This document shows positions 32,643-42,276 of a stretch of DNA of 64,000 nt, piece by piece. A program made the position numbers and the translations under genes. The stretch comes from JAAYDI01 sp052034005 (lineage in GTDB: Bacteria > Planctomycetota > Planctomycetia > Pirellulales > Pirellulaceae): the NCBI GenBank assembly GCA_052034005.1, contig JBPOJB010000017.1:1-64000 (forward strand), in the 5' to 3' direction. A model generated the notes under the pieces. The model was not told the origin of the DNA, ran no database searches, and saw only the letters and a program-made list of their open reading frames with translations. Position 1 is the first letter of the stretch. Each line of letters starts with the position of its first letter.

Positions 32643-35480
32643 ATGCGCATCATCCACAAGCTGTTGCTGGCGACCGTGCTTCCCGCGCTGTTGATCTGGA
32701 CTGTGGGGATCTATGCGACGCGTGTGAGCCAGCGCAGCTTGCGGGAGTCGATCGAAGCCACAGCCCTGGCTCGTGCCCGAGCCGTGATCGACGAGATCGA
32801 TCGGATCGTGCAGATCCGGATGGGGGAATGGGAGGCCTACGCACGCTGTGACCTGGTCCAAACGACGCTGGCCGCGTCCAATCAGGCGTTTGCCGCGAGC
32901 CCCGATCCGATCTCGATGATGGACGAGCGGGACGCGCAGTGGCAGGCGGCGCCGCTCGACGCGCCGACGGAGTTGATGCGGTCGCTGACGGAGAACCCGT
33001 TGGCCCACGACCTGCGCGCCTGGGTGGATAAGCTGGGCGAGCGGGCCGGCTACCCCGTGTTTGGCGAGGTGTTCTTGACGAACCGGTACGGCGCCAATGC
33101 GGCCCAGACGGGCCGGACGTCGGATTATCGCCAGGATGACGAGGAGTGGTGGCAACGCGCCGAGCAGGACGGCGTGTATGTGAGCGACGTCAGCTTCGAC
33201 GACAGCTCCGACCTGCACTCGGTCGACATCTGCCTTCGCGTGGAAGAGGAGGATGGTGACACGTTGGGGGTCCTGAAGGCCGTGATGAACATCCAGGAGG
33301 TCATCCGCGTGATCGATGATCGGTCGCTGGCGTACCACGGCGAAGACCGCCTCGTGTTGTTCACGCGGGACGGCCACATCATCCGGGAGGGCAATCAGGC
33401 GACGGAAGCGTCGCTGGCAGACGGGTTGTTCTACTTCGTCGGCGTGCCGCCGCTCGACGCGGACTTCCCGCAGCGGGTCGCGTATCGCGTCGACCCGCAG
33501 ACGGGCGAACAGCGGATCGGGGCCTTCGCGCTTTCGCAAGGTTACGGGAACTTCGACGGGCTCGGCTGGATCGTGCTCGACGAGCGGCAGGCATCGCAGG
33601 TGTTCGCGCCGGTGGACCAGTTGCGGCATCGGATCATCTGGCTGTCGTTCCTGGCGACGATCCTGGCCGTATCGATCGGGGGGCTGATCGCCTTGTCGCT
33701 GTCGCAGCGGGTGGGGCGGCTGGCGGACGCGACGGACGCGATCGGCCGCGGAGAATTCGACACGACCGTGAAGGTCCGCGGCCGCGACGAGATCGCGCGC
33801 TTGGCGGACCGCTTCAACCGCATGAGCGCGGAGCTGAAGCGCGTCAACCAGGACCTGATCGAGGCGCGGGACGAGGCCGACAAGGCGAACCGGGCGAAGA
33901 GCTCGTTCCTGGCGAACATGAGCCACGAGATCCGCACGCCGATGAACGGCATTATCGGCATGAGCGAACTGCTGGCGCTTTCCCCGTTGACGGCCGAGCA
34001 ACGGGACTACCTGAACCTGATCCAGCAGTCCGCGGACGCGCTCCTGCACCTGCTGAACGACATCCTCGACTTCTCCAAGATCGAAGCCGGCAAGCTGGAG
34101 CTGGAGCAGATCGCGTTCAACCTGCGCGACTGTGTCGGCCAGACCGGCCAGGCCTTATCCATCCGCGCGGCGGAGAAGAACCTGGAGATGGCCTGCCGGA
34201 TCGCGCCGGAGGTGCCCGAGATTCTGCTGGGCGACCCTGGCCGGCTGCGGCAGATCATCGTGAACCTGGTCGGGAACGCGATCAAATTCACGGAGCAGGG
34301 CGAGATCGTGTTAGACGTGAGCCAGGTGTCGCGCGTGGGAGATCGCCTGCGGCTGCACTTCTCGCTCCGAGACACGGGGATCGGCATCCCGGCCGACAAG
34401 CAGGCCAGGGTCTTCGAGGCCTTCGGGCAGGCCGACGCGTCGACCACGCGCCAGTTCGGCGGCACCGGGCTGGGACTCACGATCTCGTCGCAGCTGGTCC
34501 AGTTGATGCACGGCGAGATCTGGCTCGAAAGCGAAGTCGGTCGGGGAACGACGTTCCATTTCACCGCCGAGTTCCAGGTGGCGGAGGGAGCGGCCGCCCG
34601 GGAGTCCGCCGAGCTGTCATCGCTCAGCGGGATGCGGGCGTTGATCGTGGACGACAACCAGACGAACCGCCGCATCTTCGACGAGATCCTGAGGTACTGG
34701 CAGATGCAGACCGTCTGCGCGGACACGCCGTTGGGCGGCCTGGCGGCGCTCTCCGAAGCAACGGCCGACGGCGCACCCTTCGACGTGGTGCTCCTCGACT
34801 ACATGATGCCCGGGCTCGACGGCTTCGAGTTCGCCGAGCGCGTGCGGGCCGATGCGCGGCTGCGCGCCACGGAGATCATCATGGTCTCGTCCGCGACGCA
34901 GCTGGGCCACGTCGAGCGCTGCCGTCAGCTGGGCATCGCCCGGTATCTCACCAAGCCGGTGCTCCAGTCGGAGTTGCTCAATTCGTTGCTGAGCCTGACG
35001 TCCGCGGAACCCGCGCGGGTCGCCGCCGTCACCCCGGCGCCGGCCGACGCGGCCCGCCCGCCCGCTCGGCAACTCAAGATCCTGTTGGCCGAGGATGGGC
35101 TCGTCAATCAGCGGGTGGCGGTGGGGCTCTTGCGCATGCGCGGCCACGAAGTGACTGTCGCGGAGGACGGCCGGCAGGCCGTGGCAGCCTGGGAGAGCGG
35201 CGCGTTCGATCTGATCCTGATGGACCTGCAGATGCCCGAAATGGACGGGTTCGAGGCGACCGCCGCGATCCGCGAGAAGGAGAAACGCTCCGGCCGGCAC
35301 ATCCCGATCGTCGCCATGACGGCCAGCGCCATGAAAGGGGACCGGGAGCGGTGCCTCGCAGCCGGCATGGACGGCTACGTCGCCAAGCCGATCGAACGCG
35401 ACCAGCTCTACGCCGCCATCGACCGGCTCATCGGGCCGACCGCGGCCGCCGAACGGACGACGGGCGAGGCGGGAGGCTGA
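32643..35480 (+). CDS. Hybrid sensor histidine kinase: extracellular sensor, HAMP, HisKA, HATPase, two receiver domains
   Basis: A 945-residue membrane kinase. TM1 (8-24) and TM2 (about 331-353) flank a 300-residue extracytoplasmic sensor of probable dCACHE type. HAMP (354-405), HisKA with phospho-His428 (MSHEIRTPMNG), and HATPase with N box (NLVGNAIKFT), DTGIGIP and GGTGLGLTIS follow. Two receivers are predicted to be phosphorylated at Asp719 (LLDYMMPG) and Asp861 (LMDLQMPE). There is no HPt or DNA-binding output domain, so an HPt protein and final regulator must lie elsewhere. GGAGGAG lies about 12 bases before the ATG. It diverges from the RND efflux operon. Confidence 0.95.
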   Translation: MRIIHKLLLATVLPALLIWTVGIYATRVSQRSLRESIEATALARARAVIDEIDRIVQIRMGEWEAYARCDLVQTTLAASNQAFAASPDPISMMDERDAQWQAAPLDAPTELMRSLTENPLAHDLRAWVDKLGERAGYPVFGEVFLTNRYGANAAQTGRTSDYRQDDEEWWQRAEQDGVYVSDVSFDDSSDLHSVDICLRVEEEDGDTLGVLKAVMNIQEVIRVIDDRSLAYHGEDRLVLFTRDGHIIREGNQATEASLADGLFYFVGVPPLDADFPQRVAYRVDPQTGEQRIGAFALSQGYGNFDGLGWIVLDERQASQVFAPVDQLRHRIIWLSFLATILAVSIGGLIALSLSQRVGRLADATDAIGRGEFDTTVKVRGRDEIARLADRFNRMSAELKRVNQDLIEARDEADKANRAKSSFLANMSHEIRTPMNGIIGMSELLALSPLTAEQRDYLNLIQQSADALLHLLNDILDFSKIEAGKLELEQIAFNLRDCVGQTGQALSIRAAEKNLEMACRIAPEVPEILLGDPGRLRQIIVNLVGNAIKFTEQGEIVLDVSQVSRVGDRLRLHFSLRDTGIGIPADKQARVFEAFGQADASTTRQFGGTGLGLTISSQLVQLMHGEIWLESEVGRGTTFHFTAEFQVAEGAAARESAELSSLSGMRALIVDDNQTNRRIFDEILRYWQMQTVCADTPLGGLAALSEATADGAPFDVVLLDYMMPGLDGFEFAERVRADARLRATEIIMVSSATQLGHVERCRQLGIARYLTKPVLQSELLNSLLSLTSAEPARVAAVTPAPADAARPPARQLKILLAEDGLVNQRVAVGLLRMRGHEVTVAEDGRQAVAAWESGAFDLILMDLQMPEMDGFEATAAIREKEKRSGRHIPIVAMTASAMKGDRERCLAAGMDGYVAKPIERDQLYAAIDRLIGPTAAAERTTGEAGG

Positions 35481-35574
35481 GCGCCGGCCGGATCTTGACG
35501 GCCGCGCAGGACCATCGCCTGTCCGCGGTCGGCGCGCGGGCGGACCGGCGACGGCAATTGAGCCTGCGCGGATG

Positions 35575-36969
35575 TCACTTCCAGTGCGTCCGGACGAAGT
35601 CCTCGGTTTCCGGCAGGCCGCCCTGCAGGACCAGGTAGCCGTTGTGCGGCTCGCGGGGCGTGATCTCGTGGTTGATCACCTTCCGCATCAGGCGTGTCAC
35701 TTCCGCATGGTCGTGCGTATGGCCGAGCACCCAGCCGAGCTTCATCAGCGCCGTCTCGGGCAGCATGTTATCCAGCGGCACGACGCCGATGTCCAGCAGG
35801 TCGCGGCCCGTGTCGTACACGTACATCTGGGCGAATCCCCACAGCGTCTGCACGGTCATCACGACATGCACGCCCTGCCCGATGGCGCGCTCGAGCGCCG
35901 GGAAGATCGGCCGGTTCACATGCCCCAACCCCGTGCCGGCAATGACGATCCCCCGGTATCCGGCTCCGACCAGCGCATCGATCAGGTCGGGCTTCATGCC
36001 GGGATAGTAGTACAGGATCGTGACGCGGTCGTCGTATGCGGCGTCAATCCGGACTTGCCGCGTGCGGTCGCGCGGCAGGTAGTCATCGGTCAGCAGGTCG
36101 AGCGCCTCGATGGACACGCGGCACAGCGGGATATCGCCGATGGTGCGGAACGTGCTGCGATAGGACGAGTGCATTTTGCGGCAGCGCGTGCCGCGGTGCA
36201 GCAGCCCGTACTGGTCGGAGGTCGGCCCGAACATGCAGATCTGGACCTCCGCGATGGGGCTGTGTCCGGCCGTCTTGACGGCGTGGATCAGGTTCAATGC
36301 CGCATCGCTCGACGGCCGGTCGCTGCTGCGCTGGCTGCCGACCAGCACGATGGGCACCGGGCTGTCCTGCACCATGAAGCTGAGGATGGCCGCCGTGTGG
36401 CCCATCGTATCGGTGCCGTGACCGATCACGATGCCGTCGGCGCCTCGGCGGATCTCCTCGCCCACGGCCTCGGCCAGCGCGGCGTAGTGCGGCCAGGCCA
36501 TGTTCTCGGAGAAGACGCCGAAGATCTTCCGAGTGGTCATGTTGGCGATCTGCGCCAGCTCGGGCACGGCCCCGTAGAGCTCGCCGGGGGTGAAGGCCGG
36601 GATCACGGCGCCGGTGCGATAGTCCAACCGCGAGGCGATCGTGCCTCCCGTGCCCAGCAATGTGACGCTGGGCAGCTCGTTCGTTTTCGGGAACACCTTC
36701 TCCGGGATCCGATAGACGGCTTCCTTATGACCCAGCTGTTGGACGGCCGCGATGCGATCGACGTGGATGCCGACGTTGTACCCGGTCTTCTGTTTGAGCA
36801 CGATGTGCAGGTCGTCCGCATGCTCGCTGCGAGGCAGGATCACCCCCTCGAACACGCTCCCCGCGTCGTTGACCACCCGCACGTCGCTCCACACGCGCAC
36901 TCCCCACGCCACGAGCCGCTCGCGCGCCAGGCCGCGATAGCCCTTCAGCGCATCCGGCTGATCGTTCAT
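35575..36969 (-). CDS. gatD: Archaeal-type Glu-tRNA(Gln) amidotransferase subunit D
   Basis: A 464-residue asparaginase-fold glutaminase that supplies ammonia to GatE. It is not a plain asparaginase. An N-terminal extension carries the GatD-specific beta domain (FEGVILPRSE then IVLKQKTGYNVGI, about 40-67). Catalytic elements follow: LGTGGTIAS (Thr110), HGTDTMG (Thr186, Asp187), GSQRSSDRPSSDAALNL, and RKMHSS with Lys265 as the likely catalytic lysine. The start at 36969 overlaps the gatE stop by ATGA, so the two subunits are translationally coupled. The longer upstream frame is antisense-like and rejected. GatDE is regarded as an archaeal system, so its presence here is notable. Confidence 0.93.
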   Translation of the reverse strand: MNDQPDALKGYRGLARERLVAWGVRVWSDVRVVNDAGSVFEGVILPRSEHADDLHIVLKQKTGYNVGIHVDRIAAVQQLGHKEAVYRIPEKVFPKTNELPSVTLLGTGGTIASRLDYRTGAVIPAFTPGELYGAVPELAQIANMTTRKIFGVFSENMAWPHYAALAEAVGEEIRRGADGIVIGHGTDTMGHTAAILSFMVQDSPVPIVLVGSQRSSDRPSSDAALNLIHAVKTAGHSPIAEVQICMFGPTSDQYGLLHRGTRCRKMHSSYRSTFRTIGDIPLCRVSIEALDLLTDDYLPRDRTRQVRIDAAYDDRVTILYYYPGMKPDLIDALVGAGYRGIVIAGTGLGHVNRPIFPALERAIGQGVHVVMTVQTLWGFAQMYVYDTGRDLLDIGVVPLDNMLPETALMKLGWVLGHTHDHAEVTRLMRKVINHEITPREPHNGYLVLQGGLPETEDFVRTHWK

Positions 36970-38930
36970 ACCTGCTGCTCCAAGAGGTCCTGCAGTGCCC
37001 GGGCCACATCCCGCGCCGGGACGCGCCCCCGCAGCGTCTTCATCGCCACGCCCATCAGGAACCGGTGCCGCTGCCGCCACGTCCCGTCAGGGTGGTCCGG
37101 CAGCCGGGCGGCGACCAACTGCCGCAGGTCGTCCCGCCACAGCTCGGGGGCGCGCCCGAACCCCTGCTGCTCCACGAGCTCCGCCACGGGGCGCGCGCGG
37201 TGGCGGGCCATGTCCGCCACCAGCGGCAGGATCACGTCCCCCAGCACCGGGCGTGCGCCGATCGCCCGGAACAGCTCGCACCACCGCGCGTCGCTGATCC
37301 GCTCGACCGCCGCGCGCCGGCGGCGGAGCCCCTTGAGCTGCTGGCCGAAGAAGAAACAGGCATGCCGGATGTCCGCCCCGGCGTCCCGCACCACCAGATC
37401 CACCAGCCGCGCGCCGCCGCGTCGGATCAGGTAATGGATGATCGGGACCGGCACGCCGGCCTGCCGGTAACGCGCCTCGCGCGACCACGGCGGTTCGGGC
37501 AGCCCGGCGGCCAGCCGCGCCACATGGGACCGCTCGATCCGCTGCGGCGGACTGTCCGTGTCCGGATACATGCGATCGGGCCCGGGCAGGATCCGTTCGA
37601 AGAACGTCGTGCCGTCGGCAAACGGCTGACGCGTTTCGGGCGGGACGCCGACCGTCGCATCCGCATAGCGCTGCCGGATCTCCTCGGCCGCACAGATGGT
37701 GTCGCGCTCGACGCCCCATACCACCAGGACGATGTCGTCGACCAGGCAGCCGGTCTTCTCCTTCAATCGCCGCAGCTCCTGCGTGGCGCCCGCGTAGTCC
37801 GGCCACTTCTCGCTGTGCAGCAGGATCGGCTGCTGGTCCAGGCACGCAATGACTTGGACGCGTCCGACCAGTTCGTGAGCGAAGCTCAGATCCGGCTGGG
37901 TCGGCCACGACAAGGTGCCGGCCAGCCCGGGGAGTCGCACGGCGCGCACGCAGAACGGCCCGTCCAACATCTCGAACCCCACGCGATAGCCGTGCTCCTG
38001 CTTGTACGCGGCGAACGCCTCGCGACGCAAGTACGCCAGCGGCGATGCGGCGAACAGGTCGGTCACGTCCGTGTGCTGGCACTGGATCGAGGCGGGAGTC
38101 GTGAACCCGCGCCGATGCAACTCGTCCCGCAGCCGCAACAGGTTCACCTGCCGCACCGCCTCGCCATGGACCAGTCCCGGCGCCCAGCTGGCCTGGGGCA
38201 CCCCCTTGATCTCCACCCGGCTCCCGCCACGCACCGACACGTTCACGTCCTGCCGGCTGGCGCCGATCCCCACGCGCACGTGCCCGGTGCTGCGGCAGAC
38301 CCGCCCGATCAGCAGAATCGCCTCCGCGACCTCTTCCGGCGTGCGCAGGTCCGGCTCGGTCACCGTCTCGATCAGCGGCATGCCCAGCCGATCGGTGCGC
38401 CAGACAATCAGGTGCCCGCGGTCGGACACTTCCCGGCAACTGTCCTCCTCGACACTCACCTGCGTGATGCGGATCTGTCGCCCGCGAAACGGCAGTTGCC
38501 CGTTCACGCCGACGATGGCCGTGCGCTGGAACCCGGTGGGGATCGAGCCGTCCAGGTACTGTTTGCGCGCGATGTGCACTTCGTCCACGATGTCGCAGCC
38601 GAGCATCAGGCATTGTTCGATGGCGATGTCCAGCGCGTGGGTGTTCATGAGGAACGGCGGTGTATCGTCCATCTCGTAGGTGCACACGTTGCTGCGATGC
38701 AGCAGGTAGACGATGTTCTTCTTCGTCTTGAACTCCATCAGTGCCGTGCCGTCGTACTCGCCCAGCTCGGAGAGCGTCGGCCGCATGTGGCGCAGGACCG
38801 TCCCGTCATGTTCGCGCGTGTACAGGCCGGCCGGGCAGCGGCAGAAGAGCTTGCGCTGGGTGAGCAGTTGTTGGTGGACTTCCAGCCCGCAGATCAGGCC
38901 GATTCCGGCATAGTCGATAGGCTGTGGCAT
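36966..38930 (-). CDS. gatE: Archaeal-type Glu-tRNA(Gln) amidotransferase subunit E
   Basis: A 654-residue tRNA-dependent amidotransferase subunit of the GatB/GatE family. It phosphorylates and amidates Glu on Glu-tRNA(Gln). The GatB-type core begins ICGLEVHQQLLTQRKLFCRCP. It continues through RITQVSVEEDSCRE, DRLGMPLIETVTEPD and ASRQDVNVSVRGGSRVEIKGVPQ. What separates GatE from GatB is an inserted AspRS-like GAD domain (about 292-425: YRVGFEMLDGPFCVRAVRLPG and after). It is followed by ETRQPFADGTT and LPGPDRMYPDTDSPP. The C-terminal 180 residues form the helical and tail domains. No gatA, gatC or gatB gene is seen in the window. Confidence 0.95.
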   Translation of the reverse strand: MPQPIDYAGIGLICGLEVHQQLLTQRKLFCRCPAGLYTREHDGTVLRHMRPTLSELGEYDGTALMEFKTKKNIVYLLHRSNVCTYEMDDTPPFLMNTHALDIAIEQCLMLGCDIVDEVHIARKQYLDGSIPTGFQRTAIVGVNGQLPFRGRQIRITQVSVEEDSCREVSDRGHLIVWRTDRLGMPLIETVTEPDLRTPEEVAEAILLIGRVCRSTGHVRVGIGASRQDVNVSVRGGSRVEIKGVPQASWAPGLVHGEAVRQVNLLRLRDELHRRGFTTPASIQCQHTDVTDLFAASPLAYLRREAFAAYKQEHGYRVGFEMLDGPFCVRAVRLPGLAGTLSWPTQPDLSFAHELVGRVQVIACLDQQPILLHSEKWPDYAGATQELRRLKEKTGCLVDDIVLVVWGVERDTICAAEEIRQRYADATVGVPPETRQPFADGTTFFERILPGPDRMYPDTDSPPQRIERSHVARLAAGLPEPPWSREARYRQAGVPVPIIHYLIRRGGARLVDLVVRDAGADIRHACFFFGQQLKGLRRRRAAVERISDARWCELFRAIGARPVLGDVILPLVADMARHRARPVAELVEQQGFGRAPELWRDDLRQLVAARLPDHPDGTWRQRHRFLMGVAMKTLRGRVPARDVARALQDLLEQQV

Positions 38931-39008
38931 TGCAGGTCCTGGTGTCCCGAATCATCGCCGGGTCGGCGGACGACGTCCCCTCCATCAAGCCGGTTCGCCG
39001 CAGGGCCG

Positions 39009-40487
39009 TTAAGACGCCGGTGCAGCAGCCTCCTCCGCCGCCTCCCGCAACAGCTGCACGGCCGTCTCCGCCAGGATTTCACCGGAGCCGGGCTGAAGCG
39101 CCGCGTTGGTCACTTCGTAGCTGCCGACCGCATAGGCCACGCGCGTCGGGATGTAGATCGTCTCGACGCAGTTGCACAGCTCCACCACCAGCGTGGTCCG
39201 GAACGGCGAAGCCTGCTTGATGGACAGCCCCAGGTTCACAAACGCCTCGCCCGGCAGGCAGACGATCGCCAGGTCCTGGCCCAACGCGATCACCTGCACG
39301 TCGATCGGCAGGTAGTCGCCGACGCCGGCCCAGACGCGCGACAGCCCCCAGGTGATCGTCTCGCCGGGCGCGGCCAGCGGCGGGTGATGCTGCAACTGGT
39401 CCAGAACCAGCGTCTTGTAGGCGGTGACCAGCGCGTAGAACTCAACATCCTTGCCCGCCTTGGCGTCGGCCACCAGCGGCAGTGCGCGCGCGACATCCTC
39501 GGCCGTGACCTTCTGGAGCGGTACCCGCACCTGCGCCGTGCGATAGCGCAGCGTGGGCTGCTCAATGCGCGCCAGCTGCGGCAGCCCGGCCCGCACGGTT
39601 TCGCTCAACGCCCCCCCGATGAAGTCGGTCTTGTTCGTCGTTGTCGCCACGGGGTCGACGTGATTGATGTCGCCGCAGCAGCCGTTGCCGAAGATGGAGA
39701 TCACGTCCTCGCCCAGCGTCTGACGCAACATCTGCTCGACGTAGTACGGATAGTCGGCCGCCCATTGCGTCCCGCCCACCGTGTCCAAGTGCAACGCGAA
39801 GTTCGTCATCGCGCCCAGCGGCTTGTCGCCGTCGGCCGCCCGCACCAGCACTACACTCACATCCGGGTCGATCGGCCCCGCCGCGCGCACGACCTCCGGA
39901 TTGTCCAGCCGCATCCAGGTCCGAACGCTGCCGTCGCGCATCACGAACCGCCGGTTGAACGAGATCGGCGTCTCCTGCCGGAACGTGCCGGCCGAGACGG
40001 TCGCCGGTTGGACACCGGCCTGCGCACGAACGATGGCCTCGACGATGCCGTCGATCAGTCTCGCGGCGTACCGCTGCCGGCCCTCGGCGGCCGGCGCGCC
40101 GAGATACTGGTACAGGTCGAACGTATAGTCCGGCGCGGTGTGCGAGTGCGTACCGGCCAACACGATGTTCGCGGCGGGGATGCCGGTGCGGGCGGAGGCG
40201 AGCCGGCGGACTTCGCTCGACAGGTCGGCGGCGATCCCGATCAGATCGCAACCCACGAACGCCACCTGCAGGTCCCCTTCACACAGCACGATCGCCTTGG
40301 CCTTGAGCGGGTTGATCGTGCCGGTCGCCAGGCGCTCGAAGTAGTACCCCGCCATCGGAAAGCCCTCGGGGGGCGTGATGTCCGTCTCGGCCAGACCGAT
40401 GCGCAGGCTCGGCGGCTCGACGGCCGAAGCGCTCGAGAGACCCAGAGTCAACAGCCCGCACCAGAGATATCGTGCCCATGAGTTCAT
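39009..40487 (-). CDS. Secreted neutral/alkaline ceramidase-like protein
   Basis: A 492-residue exported protein of the neutral non-lysosomal ceramidase family. After a signal peptide it reads LRIGLAETDITPPEGFPMAGYY. It contains VLAGTHSHTAPDY with zinc-binding histidines, FGNGCCGDINHVDP where the family nucleophile region lies, and VIALGQDLAIVCLPGEAF near the end. It is shorter than true ceramidases (about 650-700), as are most planctomycete homologues, whose substrates are unproven; general amidase or lactonase action is possible. GGAGA precedes the start at 40487. It diverges from a related gene. Confidence 0.82.
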   Translation of the reverse strand: MNSWARYLWCGLLTLGLSSASAVEPPSLRIGLAETDITPPEGFPMAGYYFERLATGTINPLKAKAIVLCEGDLQVAFVGCDLIGIAADLSSEVRRLASARTGIPAANIVLAGTHSHTAPDYTFDLYQYLGAPAAEGRQRYAARLIDGIVEAIVRAQAGVQPATVSAGTFRQETPISFNRRFVMRDGSVRTWMRLDNPEVVRAAGPIDPDVSVVLVRAADGDKPLGAMTNFALHLDTVGGTQWAADYPYYVEQMLRQTLGEDVISIFGNGCCGDINHVDPVATTTNKTDFIGGALSETVRAGLPQLARIEQPTLRYRTAQVRVPLQKVTAEDVARALPLVADAKAGKDVEFYALVTAYKTLVLDQLQHHPPLAAPGETITWGLSRVWAGVGDYLPIDVQVIALGQDLAIVCLPGEAFVNLGLSIKQASPFRTTLVVELCNCVETIYIPTRVAYAVGSYEVTNAALQPGSGEILAETAVQLLREAAEEAAAPAS

Positions 40488-40880
40488 GATGGTTCTCCAC
40501 ACTCGTCGATTCCCGGTCCGCCCGCGGCAACCACAACGCCGCCCCGCTGCGCGAAGGGCCGAGCTGTCGCGCAGCACATGCCGACGTCCAGTCTACCCGG
40601 TTTCACACGACCCTGCACGACCCGGGGGGGGCCGCGCGGGCGCCGGGAAATCTCCGCGACCGGTGATTGCATCGACGACCCGGTTGGACGACGATGCAGC
40701 CTGGGGCGGTCGAGGCAGACTCCGCGGGTTTGTCGTCGTCCGGCGGCCGCCGTGCCGGCTGCCGGCGTTGTGCGACGGCCTGGGCCGCGCGGCGGCATCT
40801 ACCGCGGTGTGGACGCGAGGGGAACAGGCCTGCGGACGCTCCGTTTCCATGTACCTTCGAGTGACGCGTGGAGATCTGTC
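40488..40880. other. Divergent 393-bp gap between two ceramidase-like genes
   Basis: GC-rich, with a run of eight G's near 40623-40630. No ORF with credible family features, no clear promoter pair, and no recognisable RNA element was seen. It must hold the promoters of the two flanking genes. Confidence 0.5.
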
Positions 40881-42224
40881 ATGAAACGAATATGGTCCAT
40901 TCTGTCGATTGGGCTCGCGTGGTGGTGGTGGGCGGGCTGCATAGCGCTCTCGGCGACGGAACCGGCTGGCCTGCAAGTCGGCGCGTGCGCCGTGAATCTG
41001 AAGGCGGATGATGAGATGGTCATTGCCGGCGGGATCGGGCCCGGCAAATCCGTGGGCCAGGAAGGGGAATTGCGCGCGACGGCCGTCGTGCTCTCGCAAG
41101 GGGCAACGCAGGTGGCCATCGTCAGCTGCGACGTGCTGATTCTCACGCGCGATCTCATCGACCCGGTCGTTGCCGAGATCGAGAGCGCCTGCGGCATCCC
41201 GGCCTCCAACGTCCTCATCCACTCGACCCACACGCACCACGCGCCGAGCACGATCAAGGTCCACGCCTACGAACCCGATGAGAAGTTCTGCCGCGAAGTC
41301 CAGCAAGGCATCCTGGCAGCCGTCCGCGAGGCCCAGCGGCGGTTGAGCGACGCGACGTTCAGTTTCCAGCACGCGCGGGAAGAGACGGTCGGGCAGAACA
41401 GCCGCCTGTTGCTGGGCGACGGCACGATCTACTGGGTAGGCCCGCGCGACGACGCGGTCGGCCCCACCGCCCCGTTCGATCCCGACCTGCCGGTGTTGGC
41501 GTTCCGCAGTCCCGCGGGCCGGAACCTGGCCGTGATCTTCGGGCATTCCACGCACACGATCGGCAGCCTGAAGCCCGGCGTGCGGTCGCCTGCGTTCTAC
41601 GGCATGGCGGCGCAGCGGATGGAACAGGACCTGGGCGGGACATTCTGCTTCCTGGAAGGGGCCTCCGGATCCACGCACCGGCTGGAAGGTGACGCCGCGG
41701 AGGCGTCTCAGCGGATCGAGGATGTGGTGCGCACGGCGCTTGCCGAAGCCACGGTGCAGAAGCATCCGCAGCTCGCGGCCCACAAGCGGCCGTTCACGTT
41801 CCACGTGCGGCAGTTCGACGAGCAGGCGGAAGACCAGGCCGTCCTGGCGTACTGCACCAGGCGGATCCCCCCATACGCCGAGGAGGTCGCCGACGTGTTC
41901 CGCAAGATGCGGAAAGAACTGGCGTCGCAGCAGGGTCAGGAGCGCACGACCTGGCTCCAGACGATCCGGATCGGCGATGTGGCGATCGTCGGAGTGCCGG
42001 CCGAGCTTTTCACGGTCCTGGGCATGGAGATCAAACGCCGTTCGCCCTTCCCACACACGTTCATCGCCGAGCTCTCCAACGATTGGATCGGCTACGTTCC
42101 CAACCGCGAGGCGTACCAGGCCGGCGGCTACCAGGTGTGGACCGGCCTCCACAGCTATGTGGAAGCGGGCACCGGCGAACGGCTCGTCACCGCGGCCGTG
42201 GAGATGCTCAACGCGATGCAGTGA
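40881..42224 (+). CDS. Secreted neutral ceramidase-like protein, second copy
   Basis: A 447-residue exported homologue of the gene on the other strand at 39009. It has a signal peptide with a run of four Trp (AWWWWAGC) and a possible lipobox cysteine. It contains NVLIHSTHTHHAP, matching the zinc histidines; GHSTHTIGS; and GDVAIVGVPAELFTVLGMEIKRRSPF, the C-terminal signature. Residue identity to the first copy is low outside motifs, so they are old paralogues. GGAGAT precedes the ATG. Substrate unknown. Confidence 0.8.
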   Translation: MKRIWSILSIGLAWWWWAGCIALSATEPAGLQVGACAVNLKADDEMVIAGGIGPGKSVGQEGELRATAVVLSQGATQVAIVSCDVLILTRDLIDPVVAEIESACGIPASNVLIHSTHTHHAPSTIKVHAYEPDEKFCREVQQGILAAVREAQRRLSDATFSFQHAREETVGQNSRLLLGDGTIYWVGPRDDAVGPTAPFDPDLPVLAFRSPAGRNLAVIFGHSTHTIGSLKPGVRSPAFYGMAAQRMEQDLGGTFCFLEGASGSTHRLEGDAAEASQRIEDVVRTALAEATVQKHPQLAAHKRPFTFHVRQFDEQAEDQAVLAYCTRRIPPYAEEVADVFRKMRKELASQQGQERTTWLQTIRIGDVAIVGVPAELFTVLGMEIKRRSPFPHTFIAELSNDWIGYVPNREAYQAGGYQVWTGLHSYVEAGTGERLVTAAVEMLNAMQ

Positions 42225-42276
42225 CCGACACGGTCGACGCTGCCGCATCGTGTGGTGTGCGTCGTGTTGTCCGGCG

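Noticed and set aside
35481..35574. Terminator after the hybrid kinase gene
   Set aside because: An imperfect GC-rich dyad can be drawn just past the stop, but mismatches and lack of a T-tract make it unsupported.
35575..36969. Plain L-asparaginase
   Set aside because: The N-terminal beta domain, the RSSDRPSSDAA segment and the ATGA overlap with GatE identify GatD.
37065..40481. A plus-strand open frame of 1138 codons opposite gatE and the ceramidase-like gene
   Set aside because: It spans two unrelated real genes and their gap, and reads as low-complexity Arg/His/Gln protein. Antisense artefact.
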